In this document: in pieces, positions 1-8,242 of the stretch
Numbering within the stretch: the first letter of the stretch is position 1
Layout of the letters: every line of letters begins with the position of its first letter
Assembly: GCA_043101845.1 (NCBI GenBank)
Contig: JBICHN010000011.1
Coordinates: 1,736,001-1,800,000 of the forward strand
Source: JBICHN01 sp043101845
GTDB taxonomy: Bacteria; Planctomycetota; Phycisphaerae; Phycisphaerales; UBA5793
Direction of reading: 5' to 3'
DNA length: 64,000 nt
Position numbers and translations under genes: made by a program
The notes under the pieces: model-generated
Told to the model about the DNA's origin: nothing
Databases searched by the model: none
Seen by the model: only the letters and a program-made list of their open reading frames with translations

Positions 1-83
1 TCCGTTCAAGCGATATCGGTTGAGATTCCTAGAGATGTGATTGCCGCTGCACCTGTACGCTGTCGAATCGCACGGAGGGTCGC

Positions 84-371
84 ATGTCAGTCAGCGGACT
101 CATCGTTTCCATCGATGCGGCGGCGAGTGATCATGTTCGGATCGCCGAAGTCATCGAATCAATTCGTCGCGATTGGCGCGTGACGATTGGCGACCGGGTT
201 GGCCCGCGTGTCGCCGTCGTTCTTGAGACCGTGAGTGCTGAAGAAGCGCGGGCCGCGTGGGAACAGGTGAATTCGCAGCCCGGCGTCGCCCGAGTCGATG
301 TCGTGTATGTTCACTTTGACGACGCCGAGTCGGTGTCTCGCACGGAAACGCTGAGCCATGACGATATTTGA
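84..371 (+). CDS. napD: NapD-like chaperone for periplasmic nitrate reductase
   Basis: A 95-residue protein that starts with the NapD pattern (M-S-x-S-G-L-I-V near residues 2-9) and has the compact ferredoxin-like alpha/beta size of NapD. NapD is a cytoplasmic chaperone that binds the Tat signal peptide of NapA during cofactor insertion. A good ribosome site (GGAGGG, 76-81 region) precedes the ATG. Its 3' end overlaps the start of napA by 14 bases, which supports translational coupling and the assignment. It is the first gene of the operon in the window; the 83 bases upstream hold no recognisable gene. Confidence 0.85.
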   Translation: MSVSGLIVSIDAAASDHVRIAEVIESIRRDWRVTIGDRVGPRVAVVLETVSAEEARAAWEQVNSQPGVARVDVVYVHFDDAESVSRTETLSHDDI

Positions 372-2799
372 GTCCGATCGTCGCCAGTTCATTAAGTCGA
401 CCGCGATGGCGGCGGCTACCACCGCATTGCTGGGTGATCGGGGCATGGCGCTTCCCGTCCTGCCGCCTGGCGCCGGCGCCGCGACACCGCTTGGCCGGGT
501 AGACGGGGATGGCGTCGAATGGAACAAGGCGCCGTGCCGGTTCTGCGGCACTGGGTGTCATGTGCAGGTCGGCGTGCAGGACAACCGCGTCGTCGCCATC
601 GCCGGCGACCAGGCCGCCGAGGTCAACAAAGGGCTGCTCTGCGTCAAGGGGTACCACGTCGGGCTCGCCCTCTACGGCGCCGACCGTCTCACAACGCCGT
701 TGCTCCGGCGGGAGGACGGATTTGAGCCAATCTCGTGGGACGCTGCTCTCGATATCATCGCGCGCCGAATCCTCGCCGAGCCGGATCGTTTCGCCTTCTA
801 CGGCTCGGGCCAGTGGACGATTCCCGAGGGATACGCCGCCCAGAAGTTCATGAAGGGCGGTCTGTCGAACAACCACATCGATCCGAACGCGCGCCTGTGC
901 ATGGCCTCCGCCGTAACGGGATTTATTGCGACCTACGGCGTCGACGAACCGGCCGGGTGCTACCAGGACCTCGACGAGTGCGATGTCCTGATCACCTGGG
1001 GCAACAACGCCGCCGAGATGCACCCCGTCCTCTTCTCGCGCTTCATCGATCGTCGAAGTCGGGGCGAAAAGGTGACGCTCATCGATATCGCGACCCGACA
1101 GACGCGTACGACCGAGCACGCGGACGAATTCCTGCTCATGAAACCGCACGGCGATGTCCCGATCGCCCTTGGCGTCGCGCGGCTTCTGCTCGAAACCGGG
1201 ACCTGGGATCGCGAGTTCGTCGGGGCCCACTGCAACTTTCGGGCGCTTGAAGACGAGAATCCGAGCCTCTTCGGAACGGCGATCTCGTTTGACGAATATC
1301 GCCTGCGTCTCGAGAAGTACACGCCGGAGCATGTCGAGCAGCTCGCCGGGATCGCGCCGGAGAAGCTCCGGATGCTTGCCGACCTGTTCGGGCGGCGCGA
1401 CATCCGAATCACAAGCCTCTGGTGCATGGGCATGAATCAACACACCATGGGGACCGCAATCAATGCGCTGGTGCACGGCGTGCATCTGCTCAGCGGTCAC
1501 TTCGGTCGCCCGGGCGATGCGCCCACGAGCCTGACGGGTCAGCCATCCGCGTGTGGAACGGTGCGCGAAGTGGGCACCCTGGCCCACGCGCTGCCGGGAG
1601 GTCGGGTGGTCGCCAACGAACAGCACCGCCGTCAGGCTGAGGAGATCTGGCGGCTCCCCGTAGGGCGCATCAATCCGACACCCGGACATCACACGGTGAG
1701 GATGTGGGAACAGTTCACGACGCCGACGGCCGACGGGGGCGATATCTCCACGATCTTCGTGCAGGTGACGAATCCTGGTCAGACGCTTCCAAATCTCAAT
1801 CAGCTGTTCAACCGGAAAGACGGTCTCGAGGACAAGTTTCTGATCGTGGCGGATGTGTACCCGACGGCGACGACGCGACTCGCTGATTTGATCCTTCCGG
1901 CGGCGATGTGGGTCGAGAAGAACGGGATCTTCGGCAATTCCGAGCGCCGCACGCAGCAATGGTTCAAGATGGTCGATCCCCCGGGTGCGGCGCGCGACGA
2001 CTGCTGGATGACGATCGCGTTGGCGCGACGCCTCTATGACCTGGGTCACCCGGGTATGCGCGACCGCGATGGCGATTCTATCTTTCGGGTCGATGATGAA
2101 GCCGGCGACGAGGTTCCAATCTGGGAGTGGGAACACTATTACGATGTGAATGTCGACCGCGCACTCTTCGAGGAGTACCGGCGCTTCACGAAGCTCAAAC
2201 ACAAGAACCTCGCGCCGTACGACGAGTATGTCAAGACGCGAGGGATGCGCTGGCCCGTCGTACAACAGGACGACGGCAGTTGGCGCGAAACCAGATATCG
2301 CTTCGCTGAGTTCGATGATCCGTTCGTCCCCAAAGGCGAAGAATTCGACTTCTACCACTCGACGACGGGTGACGGGCGCGCGCAGATCTGGTTCCACGAG
2401 TATGCGCCGCCACCCGAAACGCCGGACGAAGAGTATCCATTCTGGCTTGGAACCGGTCGCGTCCTCGAGCATTGGCATACGGGGACCATGACGCGTCGAA
2501 TCCCTCAACTCCACCGCGCTGTTCCAACCGCCTATGTCGAAGTGCATCCGGACGACGCGCGGGAACTGAATCTGCGAGATGGTGAAGTGGTCGTCGTGGA
2601 ATCGCGACGCGGAAAGGCCGAACTCCCGGTCTGGATTGTCGGACGGGGTCGCCCGCCTCGTGGAACGATCTTCGTGCCGTTCTTCGATGAGCGGAAGCTG
2701 GTGAACACGGTGACGCTCGACGCCGTCGATCCGTTTTCGAAGCAGCCGGACTACAAGAAATGCGCGGCGCGTATTCGCAAGCTGGGGGGGAAGACATGA
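358..2799 (+). CDS. napA: Periplasmic nitrate reductase catalytic subunit NapA
   Basis: An 813-residue molybdopterin oxidoreductase, close to the 828 residues of the E. coli protein. The N-terminus carries a twin-arginine motif (RRQFIK, about residues 9-14), so export is by the Tat pathway after Mo-bisMGD loading. A 4Fe-4S motif follows (CRFCGTGC from about residue 60, fourth cysteine in GLLCVKG). RLCMASA places the molybdenum-ligating cysteine near residue 181, the Nap type rather than aspartate of NarG. The protein reduces nitrate to nitrite in the periplasm with electrons from NapB. It overlaps napD by 14 bases and napB by 4 (ATGA). Confidence 0.95.
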   Translation: MTIFESDRRQFIKSTAMAAATTALLGDRGMALPVLPPGAGAATPLGRVDGDGVEWNKAPCRFCGTGCHVQVGVQDNRVVAIAGDQAAEVNKGLLCVKGYHVGLALYGADRLTTPLLRREDGFEPISWDAALDIIARRILAEPDRFAFYGSGQWTIPEGYAAQKFMKGGLSNNHIDPNARLCMASAVTGFIATYGVDEPAGCYQDLDECDVLITWGNNAAEMHPVLFSRFIDRRSRGEKVTLIDIATRQTRTTEHADEFLLMKPHGDVPIALGVARLLLETGTWDREFVGAHCNFRALEDENPSLFGTAISFDEYRLRLEKYTPEHVEQLAGIAPEKLRMLADLFGRRDIRITSLWCMGMNQHTMGTAINALVHGVHLLSGHFGRPGDAPTSLTGQPSACGTVREVGTLAHALPGGRVVANEQHRRQAEEIWRLPVGRINPTPGHHTVRMWEQFTTPTADGGDISTIFVQVTNPGQTLPNLNQLFNRKDGLEDKFLIVADVYPTATTRLADLILPAAMWVEKNGIFGNSERRTQQWFKMVDPPGAARDDCWMTIALARRLYDLGHPGMRDRDGDSIFRVDDEAGDEVPIWEWEHYYDVNVDRALFEEYRRFTKLKHKNLAPYDEYVKTRGMRWPVVQQDDGSWRETRYRFAEFDDPFVPKGEEFDFYHSTTGDGRAQIWFHEYAPPPETPDEEYPFWLGTGRVLEHWHTGTMTRRIPQLHRAVPTAYVEVHPDDARELNLRDGEVVVVESRRGKAELPVWIVGRGRPPRGTIFVPFFDERKLVNTVTLDAVDPFSKQPDYKKCAARIRKLGGKT

Positions 2800-3620
2800 A
2801 TACGACCGAACCTGCAAGTTCGGAGCGTCTCCCCATCGGACGCGTGGGGCACCTGATTCTGACCGGAGCGATCGTCGTCGCTTTTATCGGCTTCTTCATT
2901 GGAATCGGACAGGGTGTGCCGCGGCCCGAATCCGAGCCGCGAGTAGCGAGCGTCTATGTTCCTCCCGGCGCCGCGCTGCCGGCCCTGAGTTATGCGGAGA
3001 TGCGCGAGGCGGACATCGGCCCGAACGCGTCGTGGCGGAGCGATCTGAACCTATTGTCCCGCGCGTGGGATCGAGAGCCGCCCTCGCCGGACGAGGCGGC
3101 GGCGCCGGAGGCGAAGGTCCAGTCGCTAGCCTCTCGCGCGTCAAATCGCGCGTACGCCGGCGCGCCCCCGTCCGTGCCGCATGCGGTCGATCAATTCGCA
3201 TCAGCGAGTTCATGCATGGCGTGCCACGGTGCGGCGGTTCGAATCGGCGACGCTGTGGCGTCTTCCCTGCCCCACGAGTTCATGACAAACTGCCTCCAAT
3301 GTCATGCGCCCGAGTTTACACCGACCTTGGGGGATGAACCGTTGTCGGCGAATCGGTTCGCGGGCGTTACGGATCCTCCGGCGGGCGATCGCGCCTGGAC
3401 CGGCGCGCCGCCGGTCATCCCGCACACAACCTTCATGCGCCAGAATTGCCTGAGCTGCCACGGCCCGCAGGGTGACTCCGGTCTCCGCACCTCCCATCCG
3501 TGGCGGACCGAATGCCTCCAGTGCCATGTCTCCTCGTCCGTTATGGAAGGCGATGCGCCCAGCCGTGTGGAGAACATGTTCCTGGCTTGGCCACGGTCTG
3601 AGGAGTCCACGAATCCATGA
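2796..3620 (+). CDS. napB: NapB-type cytochrome c subunit, tetraheme by internal duplication
   Basis: A 274-residue cytochrome anchored by one N-terminal hydrophobic segment (about residues 18-40). NapB family members pass electrons to NapA and normally have two CxxCH heme sites in about 150 residues. This one has four: CMACH (about 140), CLQCH (166), CLSCH (218) and CLQCH (240). The two halves are alike: each starts with a GAPP(S/V)(V/I)PH segment that in NapB supplies the distal histidine, then has CxxCH, then a CLQCH. The start is the ATG overlapping the napA stop (ATGA). Identity as NapB rests on position and the APPxxPH...CLxCH...CLQCH pattern; the doubled layout is unusual. Confidence 0.85.
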   Translation: MNTTEPASSERLPIGRVGHLILTGAIVVAFIGFFIGIGQGVPRPESEPRVASVYVPPGAALPALSYAEMREADIGPNASWRSDLNLLSRAWDREPPSPDEAAAPEAKVQSLASRASNRAYAGAPPSVPHAVDQFASASSCMACHGAAVRIGDAVASSLPHEFMTNCLQCHAPEFTPTLGDEPLSANRFAGVTDPPAGDRAWTGAPPVIPHTTFMRQNCLSCHGPQGDSGLRTSHPWRTECLQCHVSSSVMEGDAPSRVENMFLAWPRSEESTNP

Positions 3621-4387
3621 CGACGCGCGCGACCCGCGACAACTCGCCGGGAGACGATCGGATGTCGCGCCGCGACCTGCTCTCCGGCGGTCTGCTCGGT
3701 GGATTGCTCGATTCAGTGGCCGATCGGATGGAACAAGTCGGGCGAAAGATCGACCGGGTCTCGAAGGACATCGAGTCACCTTCTCGCGCCGATCCTCCAC
3801 CGATCACATCGAGTTCCTGCTTCAAATCCTCGATGGTGGCGCGCTATCCCGATCCCCATGGCGCGCCGTCGCCGAATCGCTACCCGACGACGATCCCGGT
3901 CCATCGACCGCCCGGCGCGATTGAGGAGTCCGAGTTTCTGGCGGAGTGCACGCGATGCGGAGACTGCATCGCGGCGTGCCCGTACGAAGCAATCGTGCTC
4001 GCTCCAGATCGATTCCGCGTCGCCGCGGGCACGCCGGTCATCAATCCAGACCGCCAGCCGTGCTGGATGTGCGCTGACCGGCCATGCATTGACGCGTGCG
4101 AGCCCGGCGTATTGACGCGTGAGATTACGCCGATCATGGGCACAGCGCAAATCAATCCGGAGACTTGCCTCGCCTGGTCCGGACCGGGGTGCAGCGTGTG
4201 CATTGAGCGTTGTCCAGTCGAGGGCGCGATCGTCACGGATCGTGGCCGCCCGCGTGTCGTCGAGGACTCCTGTACGGGGTGCGGAGTGTGCCGCTATGTC
4301 TGTCCGGCGCCGTCGAACGCCGTTCTTTCGATGCCTGCGCTTCGGCGGCCGTCGCGTCCTGGTGAGGCTGAACGGAGCGCGGACTAA
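3617..4387 (+). CDS. NapG/MauM-type ferredoxin protein with four 4Fe-4S motifs
   Basis: A 256-residue polyferredoxin of the NapF/NapG/MauM group. A twin-arginine start (SRRDLL, after the internal ATG at 3662) suggests Tat export. Cysteine motifs in order are CTRCGDCIAACP, CWMCADRPCIDAC, a spaced motif ending CSVCIERCP, and CTGCGVCRYVCP, enough for four 4Fe-4S clusters. Such proteins feed electrons from a quinol route to NapAB. The first ATG overlaps the napB stop (ATGA), favouring 3617 for coupling, but 3662 would give the more usual signal peptide. No NapH or NapC gene lies nearby in the window, so its electron donor is not visible. Confidence 0.85.
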   Translation: MTTRATRDNSPGDDRMSRRDLLSGGLLGGLLDSVADRMEQVGRKIDRVSKDIESPSRADPPPITSSSCFKSSMVARYPDPHGAPSPNRYPTTIPVHRPPGAIEESEFLAECTRCGDCIAACPYEAIVLAPDRFRVAAGTPVINPDRQPCWMCADRPCIDACEPGVLTREITPIMGTAQINPETCLAWSGPGCSVCIERCPVEGAIVTDRGRPRVVEDSCTGCGVCRYVCPAPSNAVLSMPALRRPSRPGEAERSAD

Positions 4388-4722
4388 TGGTCGATGACCG
4401 AGTTGGATCGCCGAACGAGTCGAATGATGGGGCGGAGCCTCCGGTCCGTGTCGCCGAACTCGACGCGAACGATCTCGCCGCATTGCAGCGCGATCTCGAT
4501 GCGCATGTCGACATCGAGTCAGTTCGCATCCGCGCCGGAGGCCGTGACGAGCGCTTGGACGGAGAAGATCGGCTCGACCGCGTCATTGTCGCTATCGGCA
4601 GCGGCGAGGCGGTCGCGGCGCAGATCCGATATCGATTCGACGGCGCGCGCTGGTGCGACACGCTCATGTGCCGCGGTGGAGCCATCCGGCTCGTGCGAAT
4701 GCGGAACCCGCCTGATATCTGA
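4387..4722 (+). CDS. Small protein of unknown function ending the nap operon
   Basis: A 111-residue hydrophilic protein whose ATG shares one base with the stop of the upstream ferredoxin gene (TAATG), so it is probably translated as part of the nap operon. It has no signal peptide, membrane segment or cofactor motif that I can see; the two cysteines lie near residues 91 and 95 (WCDTLMC). It is not NapE, NapL or NapM by eye. The operon ends here, facing the photolyase cluster with only three bases between the two stop codons. Confidence 0.6.
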   Translation: MVDDRVGSPNESNDGAEPPVRVAELDANDLAALQRDLDAHVDIESVRIRAGGRDERLDGEDRLDRVIVAIGSGEAVAAQIRYRFDGARWCDTLMCRGGAIRLVRMRNPPDI

Positions 4723-4725
4723 TCA

Positions 4726-6156
4726 TCATCGCGCCTTGAACGCCTCGATCGCACGATCGCGCCCGGAGGCGTGGTCGACCATTGGCTTCGGATAGTCAAA
4801 CCGCTTTCGATCGTCGTCCGACCAGCGATCAAGATCGTGAAGTAACTCAGTGGGCGCCTCGCGCAGCTCCGGAACATGTCGGCGGATGTAATCGCCCTCA
4901 GAGTCGTACTTCTTACTCTGACTCAGTGGATTGAAGATCCGGAAGTACGGCGCCGCATCCGTGCCGGTCGACGCGGACCATTGCCAGCCTCCGTTATTGC
5001 TCGCGAGATCACCGTCGATGAGTCGCTGCATGAAATGGCGTTCGCCCTTCCGCCAGTCGATGAGCAGATCCTTCGTGAGAAACATCGCGACGATCATCCG
5101 CACCCGGTTGTGGACCCACCCCTCCGAATCGAGTTGACGCATACCGGCGTCGATGATCGGATATCCCGTCTCGCCGTTCACCCACTTCTCGAAATCCGAT
5201 TCGCTGTCCCGCCAGTCGATGCTCTCCGTTGACTTGTTGAACGCGCGATGCATGCTGACGCGGGGAAATCCGACGAGTACATGTCGATAGAACTCACGCC
5301 AAATGAGTTCGCTGATCCAAACGGACGCGGAGGTCTTGCGACCATTTATTGAACCGTTATTCGCCTCGATCGCAGCTTCCAGACACTGTCGAGGAGAGAT
5401 TACCCCGAGCGTCAGATACGCGGAGAGCCGACTCGTTCCGTCATCCCCCGGAAGGTCACGCTGATCGGAGTAGTCGTCGATTGGTTCTCGTACGAACGCG
5501 CTCAGACGGCGCTTCGCGGCGCTCTCGCCGGGAGGCCAGATCGAATCGTCGTACTGGTGAGCGCGTCGCTTGAAGCCGACGATCTCATCCGGAATGGTGT
5601 CGCTCGCCGTCACTTTCGAGGCCTGCTTCTTTGGCTTTCCATGCGACACTGGTCGACCGTCATCTTCCAACCGCGCAATCCACGACTTCTTGAACGGCGT
5701 AAAGACGGTGTAGAACTTCCCTTCGTTCGTTCGGAGCGATCCCGGCGGCACGACGACCTGGTCCGTGAACGCGTGGACCTCGAGACCGCCCTCTTCGAAT
5801 TTCGACTGGACCGCATCGTCTCGCCGCGTTTCGTTTACCTCGTACTCACGATTGAAGTAGAGGGCATCGCACTCGTGCTTCCTGGCGAGGTCCATCAGCG
5901 ATTCGGGCGCCGTCTTGAACCAGTCCTCTTCGAGAATGACGAGCGGTATGTTCAGTGTGTTCAGGCGATCATCGAGCTCCAGCAGGTTGCGGCGAAGAAA
6001 CTCGACCTTGATGTCGGCCCAGTCATGATCCTTCCACTGCTTTCGCGCGATGATAAAGACACCGACGACGCCGCGGGTGGCTCGCCGCGTGGCGTGGTAG
6101 AGCGCCGTGTTGTCCTCGACCCGGAGGTCGGCGCGAAACCAGACGAGCGGTCGCAT
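4726..6156 (-). CDS. phrB: Deoxyribodipyrimidine photo-lyase, class I cryptochrome/photolyase
   Basis: A 476-residue flavoprotein of the cryptochrome/photolyase family. The N-terminal Rossmann domain starts LVWFRADLRVEDNTAL, and the C-terminal FAD domain has WVHNRVRM, FLTKDLLIDWRKGE and NNGGWQW, all family hallmarks. Such enzymes use blue light to split cyclobutane pyrimidine dimers in DNA. It is the last gene of the seven-gene minus-strand cluster and shares one base with the stop of the gene before it. Length and motifs match a bacterial CPD photolyase. Confidence 0.93.
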   Translation of the reverse strand: MRPLVWFRADLRVEDNTALYHATRRATRGVVGVFIIARKQWKDHDWADIKVEFLRRNLLELDDRLNTLNIPLVILEEDWFKTAPESLMDLARKHECDALYFNREYEVNETRRDDAVQSKFEEGGLEVHAFTDQVVVPPGSLRTNEGKFYTVFTPFKKSWIARLEDDGRPVSHGKPKKQASKVTASDTIPDEIVGFKRRAHQYDDSIWPPGESAAKRRLSAFVREPIDDYSDQRDLPGDDGTSRLSAYLTLGVISPRQCLEAAIEANNGSINGRKTSASVWISELIWREFYRHVLVGFPRVSMHRAFNKSTESIDWRDSESDFEKWVNGETGYPIIDAGMRQLDSEGWVHNRVRMIVAMFLTKDLLIDWRKGERHFMQRLIDGDLASNNGGWQWSASTGTDAAPYFRIFNPLSQSKKYDSEGDYIRRHVPELREAPTELLHDLDRWSDDDRKRFDYPKPMVDHASGRDRAIEAFKAR

Positions 6157-7793
6157 CAGTTCTCTTCCTTTCGTCGACGATCCTCAATTCCGCTCTCCTC
6201 GCGAAGCGCGTCGGCCCGCCGCTGAATCGCACGACGCTCGTCGGCGTCCAGCCGTTCGAGATTCTTCATCGCGAATCCCATGCGGCGATTACCCTTCAGA
6301 CGCTTCTCGTTCTTGATGAGGAAGTCCCAGTAGAAGACCGAGAACGGGCAGGCGTCGTCGCCATCCCGCTTCTTCGGGTCGTACCGACATTCGCCGCAGT
6401 AGTCAGACATTCGGTCGATGTAGCGCCCCGTCGACGCGTACGGCTTGGTTCCGACGACGCCGCCATCGGCATGCATGACCATGCCGAGCGTGTTCGGAAG
6501 CGTGACCCAGTCGACGGCGTCGACATACATGCCGAGATACCAGTCGCTGATCTCGCGCGGGTGAACGCCGGAAGTCAACGCAAAGTTCCCGGTCACCATG
6601 AGGCGCTGAATGTGGTGGCCGTAGCCGTGCTCGATGACTTCGCCGACGCACTCGCTCATGCATCGCATCTCGGTCTCGGCGTCCCAGTAGAGTGACGGGA
6701 GCGTACCGTGCTGGCGCAGGCCGTTTCGTTCTCCGTACTGCGGTCCTTCCTTCCAGTACACGCCGCGGATGAATTCACGCCAGCCGAGCAGTTGACGGAC
6801 AAAGCCTTCGACCGAATTGATCGGCGCGTCCCCCGCTTCAAAGGCCTCGACGGCGGCGGATACGCACTCGCGGGGATTGAGCAGTTTGAGATTGAGTGAG
6901 GACGAAAGAAGCGAGTGATGCATCCACGGAGCGCCCTCGCGCATCGCATCCTGGTACTTTCCGAAGCGGGGAAGCCGCTCCTTGATAAAACGGCGCAACG
7001 CCAAACGCGCTTCATGCGGAGTCACGGGCCACTCGAACGACTCGATCGAGCCGGGCAGGTCCGAGAGTTCCGACTCGATAAGATCCTTTACCTCGGCCGT
7101 GATTGCGTCCGCCCGGAAGACTCGTGGCGATGGAAGATCGTCGATCGGTCCGTCGTACGGCTCCCGATTCTCCTTGTCGAAGTTCCATTCGCCTCCGGTC
7201 GGATCATCGTCACCGTCAATGAGCACGCCGAAGCGCTTTCGCATCATCCGGTAGAAGTACTCGAGGACGAGATCCTTCCGGCCATCCGCCCAATCCTCGA
7301 ATTCATCGGGCGTGAGGTAGAAGTGCGGATCCTCGACGATCTCGAATTCTCCGTCGAAGCCCTCTGCCCATGACTCGGCGAGCTGGTACACGCGCCAGTC
7401 TCCCGGGCGAAGCAATGAGACGCGGTCAGGAGCGAGATCATCAATCGCACGACGCGCCTCGCTCTCGAATGACTGCGTGTTTTCGTCGTCGTCGAGCGTG
7501 ATGTACCGGACAGCTCGGTCTGCGTCGATGAGATCCGCAGCGAAGTGCCGCATTGCGGAAAGGAAGAGTGTCGTGCGCTGCTTGTGACTTGGTATCTCGG
7601 TGGACTCGTCGCGCACTTCCATCATGAGCACGGTTGAGGATTCCGGGTCGGCGTCGCGAATGAGCGGAGAGTCCCGGTCGAGCTGATCGCCAAGCACGAT
7701 GATCAAGTGATCCGTGTTCCCGCGGGTCGCCGTCCGATCCGCGGATTTGAGAATCGTTCGGAAGTCGCACTGGCGTTTGCGACGACGGGTCAT
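6156..7793 (-). CDS. Iron-sulfur bacterial cryptochrome/photolyase (FeS-BCP, 6-4 photolyase type)
   Basis: A 545-residue protein of the deoxyribodipyrimidine photolyase-related group. After a basic leader it has LIIVLGDQL near residue 30, the usual start of this group. The C-terminal half has three cysteines spaced C-x2-C-x12-C (YCGEC...ACPF) and an upstream RCMSEC, matching the 4Fe-4S ligands known in Agrobacterium PhrB-type enzymes, which repair 6-4 photoproducts. MVTGNFAL is another signature. The start chosen overlaps the stop of the upstream gene (ATGA). Pairing with a class I photolyase suggests repair of both major UV lesions. Confidence 0.9.
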   Translation of the reverse strand: MTRRRKRQCDFRTILKSADRTATRGNTDHLIIVLGDQLDRDSPLIRDADPESSTVLMMEVRDESTEIPSHKQRTTLFLSAMRHFAADLIDADRAVRYITLDDDENTQSFESEARRAIDDLAPDRVSLLRPGDWRVYQLAESWAEGFDGEFEIVEDPHFYLTPDEFEDWADGRKDLVLEYFYRMMRKRFGVLIDGDDDPTGGEWNFDKENREPYDGPIDDLPSPRVFRADAITAEVKDLIESELSDLPGSIESFEWPVTPHEARLALRRFIKERLPRFGKYQDAMREGAPWMHHSLLSSSLNLKLLNPRECVSAAVEAFEAGDAPINSVEGFVRQLLGWREFIRGVYWKEGPQYGERNGLRQHGTLPSLYWDAETEMRCMSECVGEVIEHGYGHHIQRLMVTGNFALTSGVHPREISDWYLGMYVDAVDWVTLPNTLGMVMHADGGVVGTKPYASTGRYIDRMSDYCGECRYDPKKRDGDDACPFSVFYWDFLIKNEKRLKGNRRMGFAMKNLERLDADERRAIQRRADALREESGIEDRRRKEEN

Positions 7794-8242
7794 GATCCGG
7801 TTCCCCCGGCGAGCCAGACCAGGGCGAGCACACTTCGCGCCGACCAGCCGATGGTTCGAATCCAGTTCGTCATGACGAGTCGACCCCAGGCCGTCGCATC
7901 AAATGAATCGCACAGGCGCCGGTGAAGTGGGACCTGCACTATGGCCGTGGAGAGCCACAGTATGAGCACAAGACCGAGACCGAGCCAGGCGTGGCTTTGA
8001 GGAACGATTCCCGGGGGATCAATCGCGATCCATGCCGCCGTAACGAGTTCGATCAACATCAACGGGCCCACGACCAGCGTGGTGCGCTGTCGATGGCGCG
8101 ATTCGTACGCACAGAATCCGGTTTCGCCGACGGACTCGAAGAGTGGATAATGCACGACCTGAACGAACCAGATGAGGCCGGTCATCATGAGGGTCGTCGC
8201 GGCATGCGCGCTGAGCAGAATCATCTCGCCGGCTTCGGTCAT
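7790..8242 (-). CDS. Small integral membrane protein in the photolyase cluster
   Basis: A 150-residue protein with about four hydrophobic segments (near residues 10-28, 55-72, 85-105 and 132-147) and a VVHYPLF motif after the first one. I do not recognise a characterised family. Both ends overlap neighbouring genes by four bases, so it belongs to the photolyase operon. Similar small membrane proteins are often found next to photolyases, which hints at a role in the same light response, but no reaction can be assigned. Confidence 0.75.
   Translation of the reverse strand: MTEAGEMILLSAHAATTLMMTGLIWFVQVVHYPLFESVGETGFCAYESRHRQRTTLVVGPLMLIELVTAAWIAIDPPGIVPQSHAWLGLGLVLILWLSTAIVQVPLHRRLCDSFDATAWGRLVMTNWIRTIGWSARSVLALVWLAGGTGS

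Noticed and set aside
151..2817. 888-codon open frame on the minus strand opposite napD-napA
   Set aside because: Composition and lack of any motif show it to be an antisense shadow of the GC-rich napA gene, which has full cofactor motifs.
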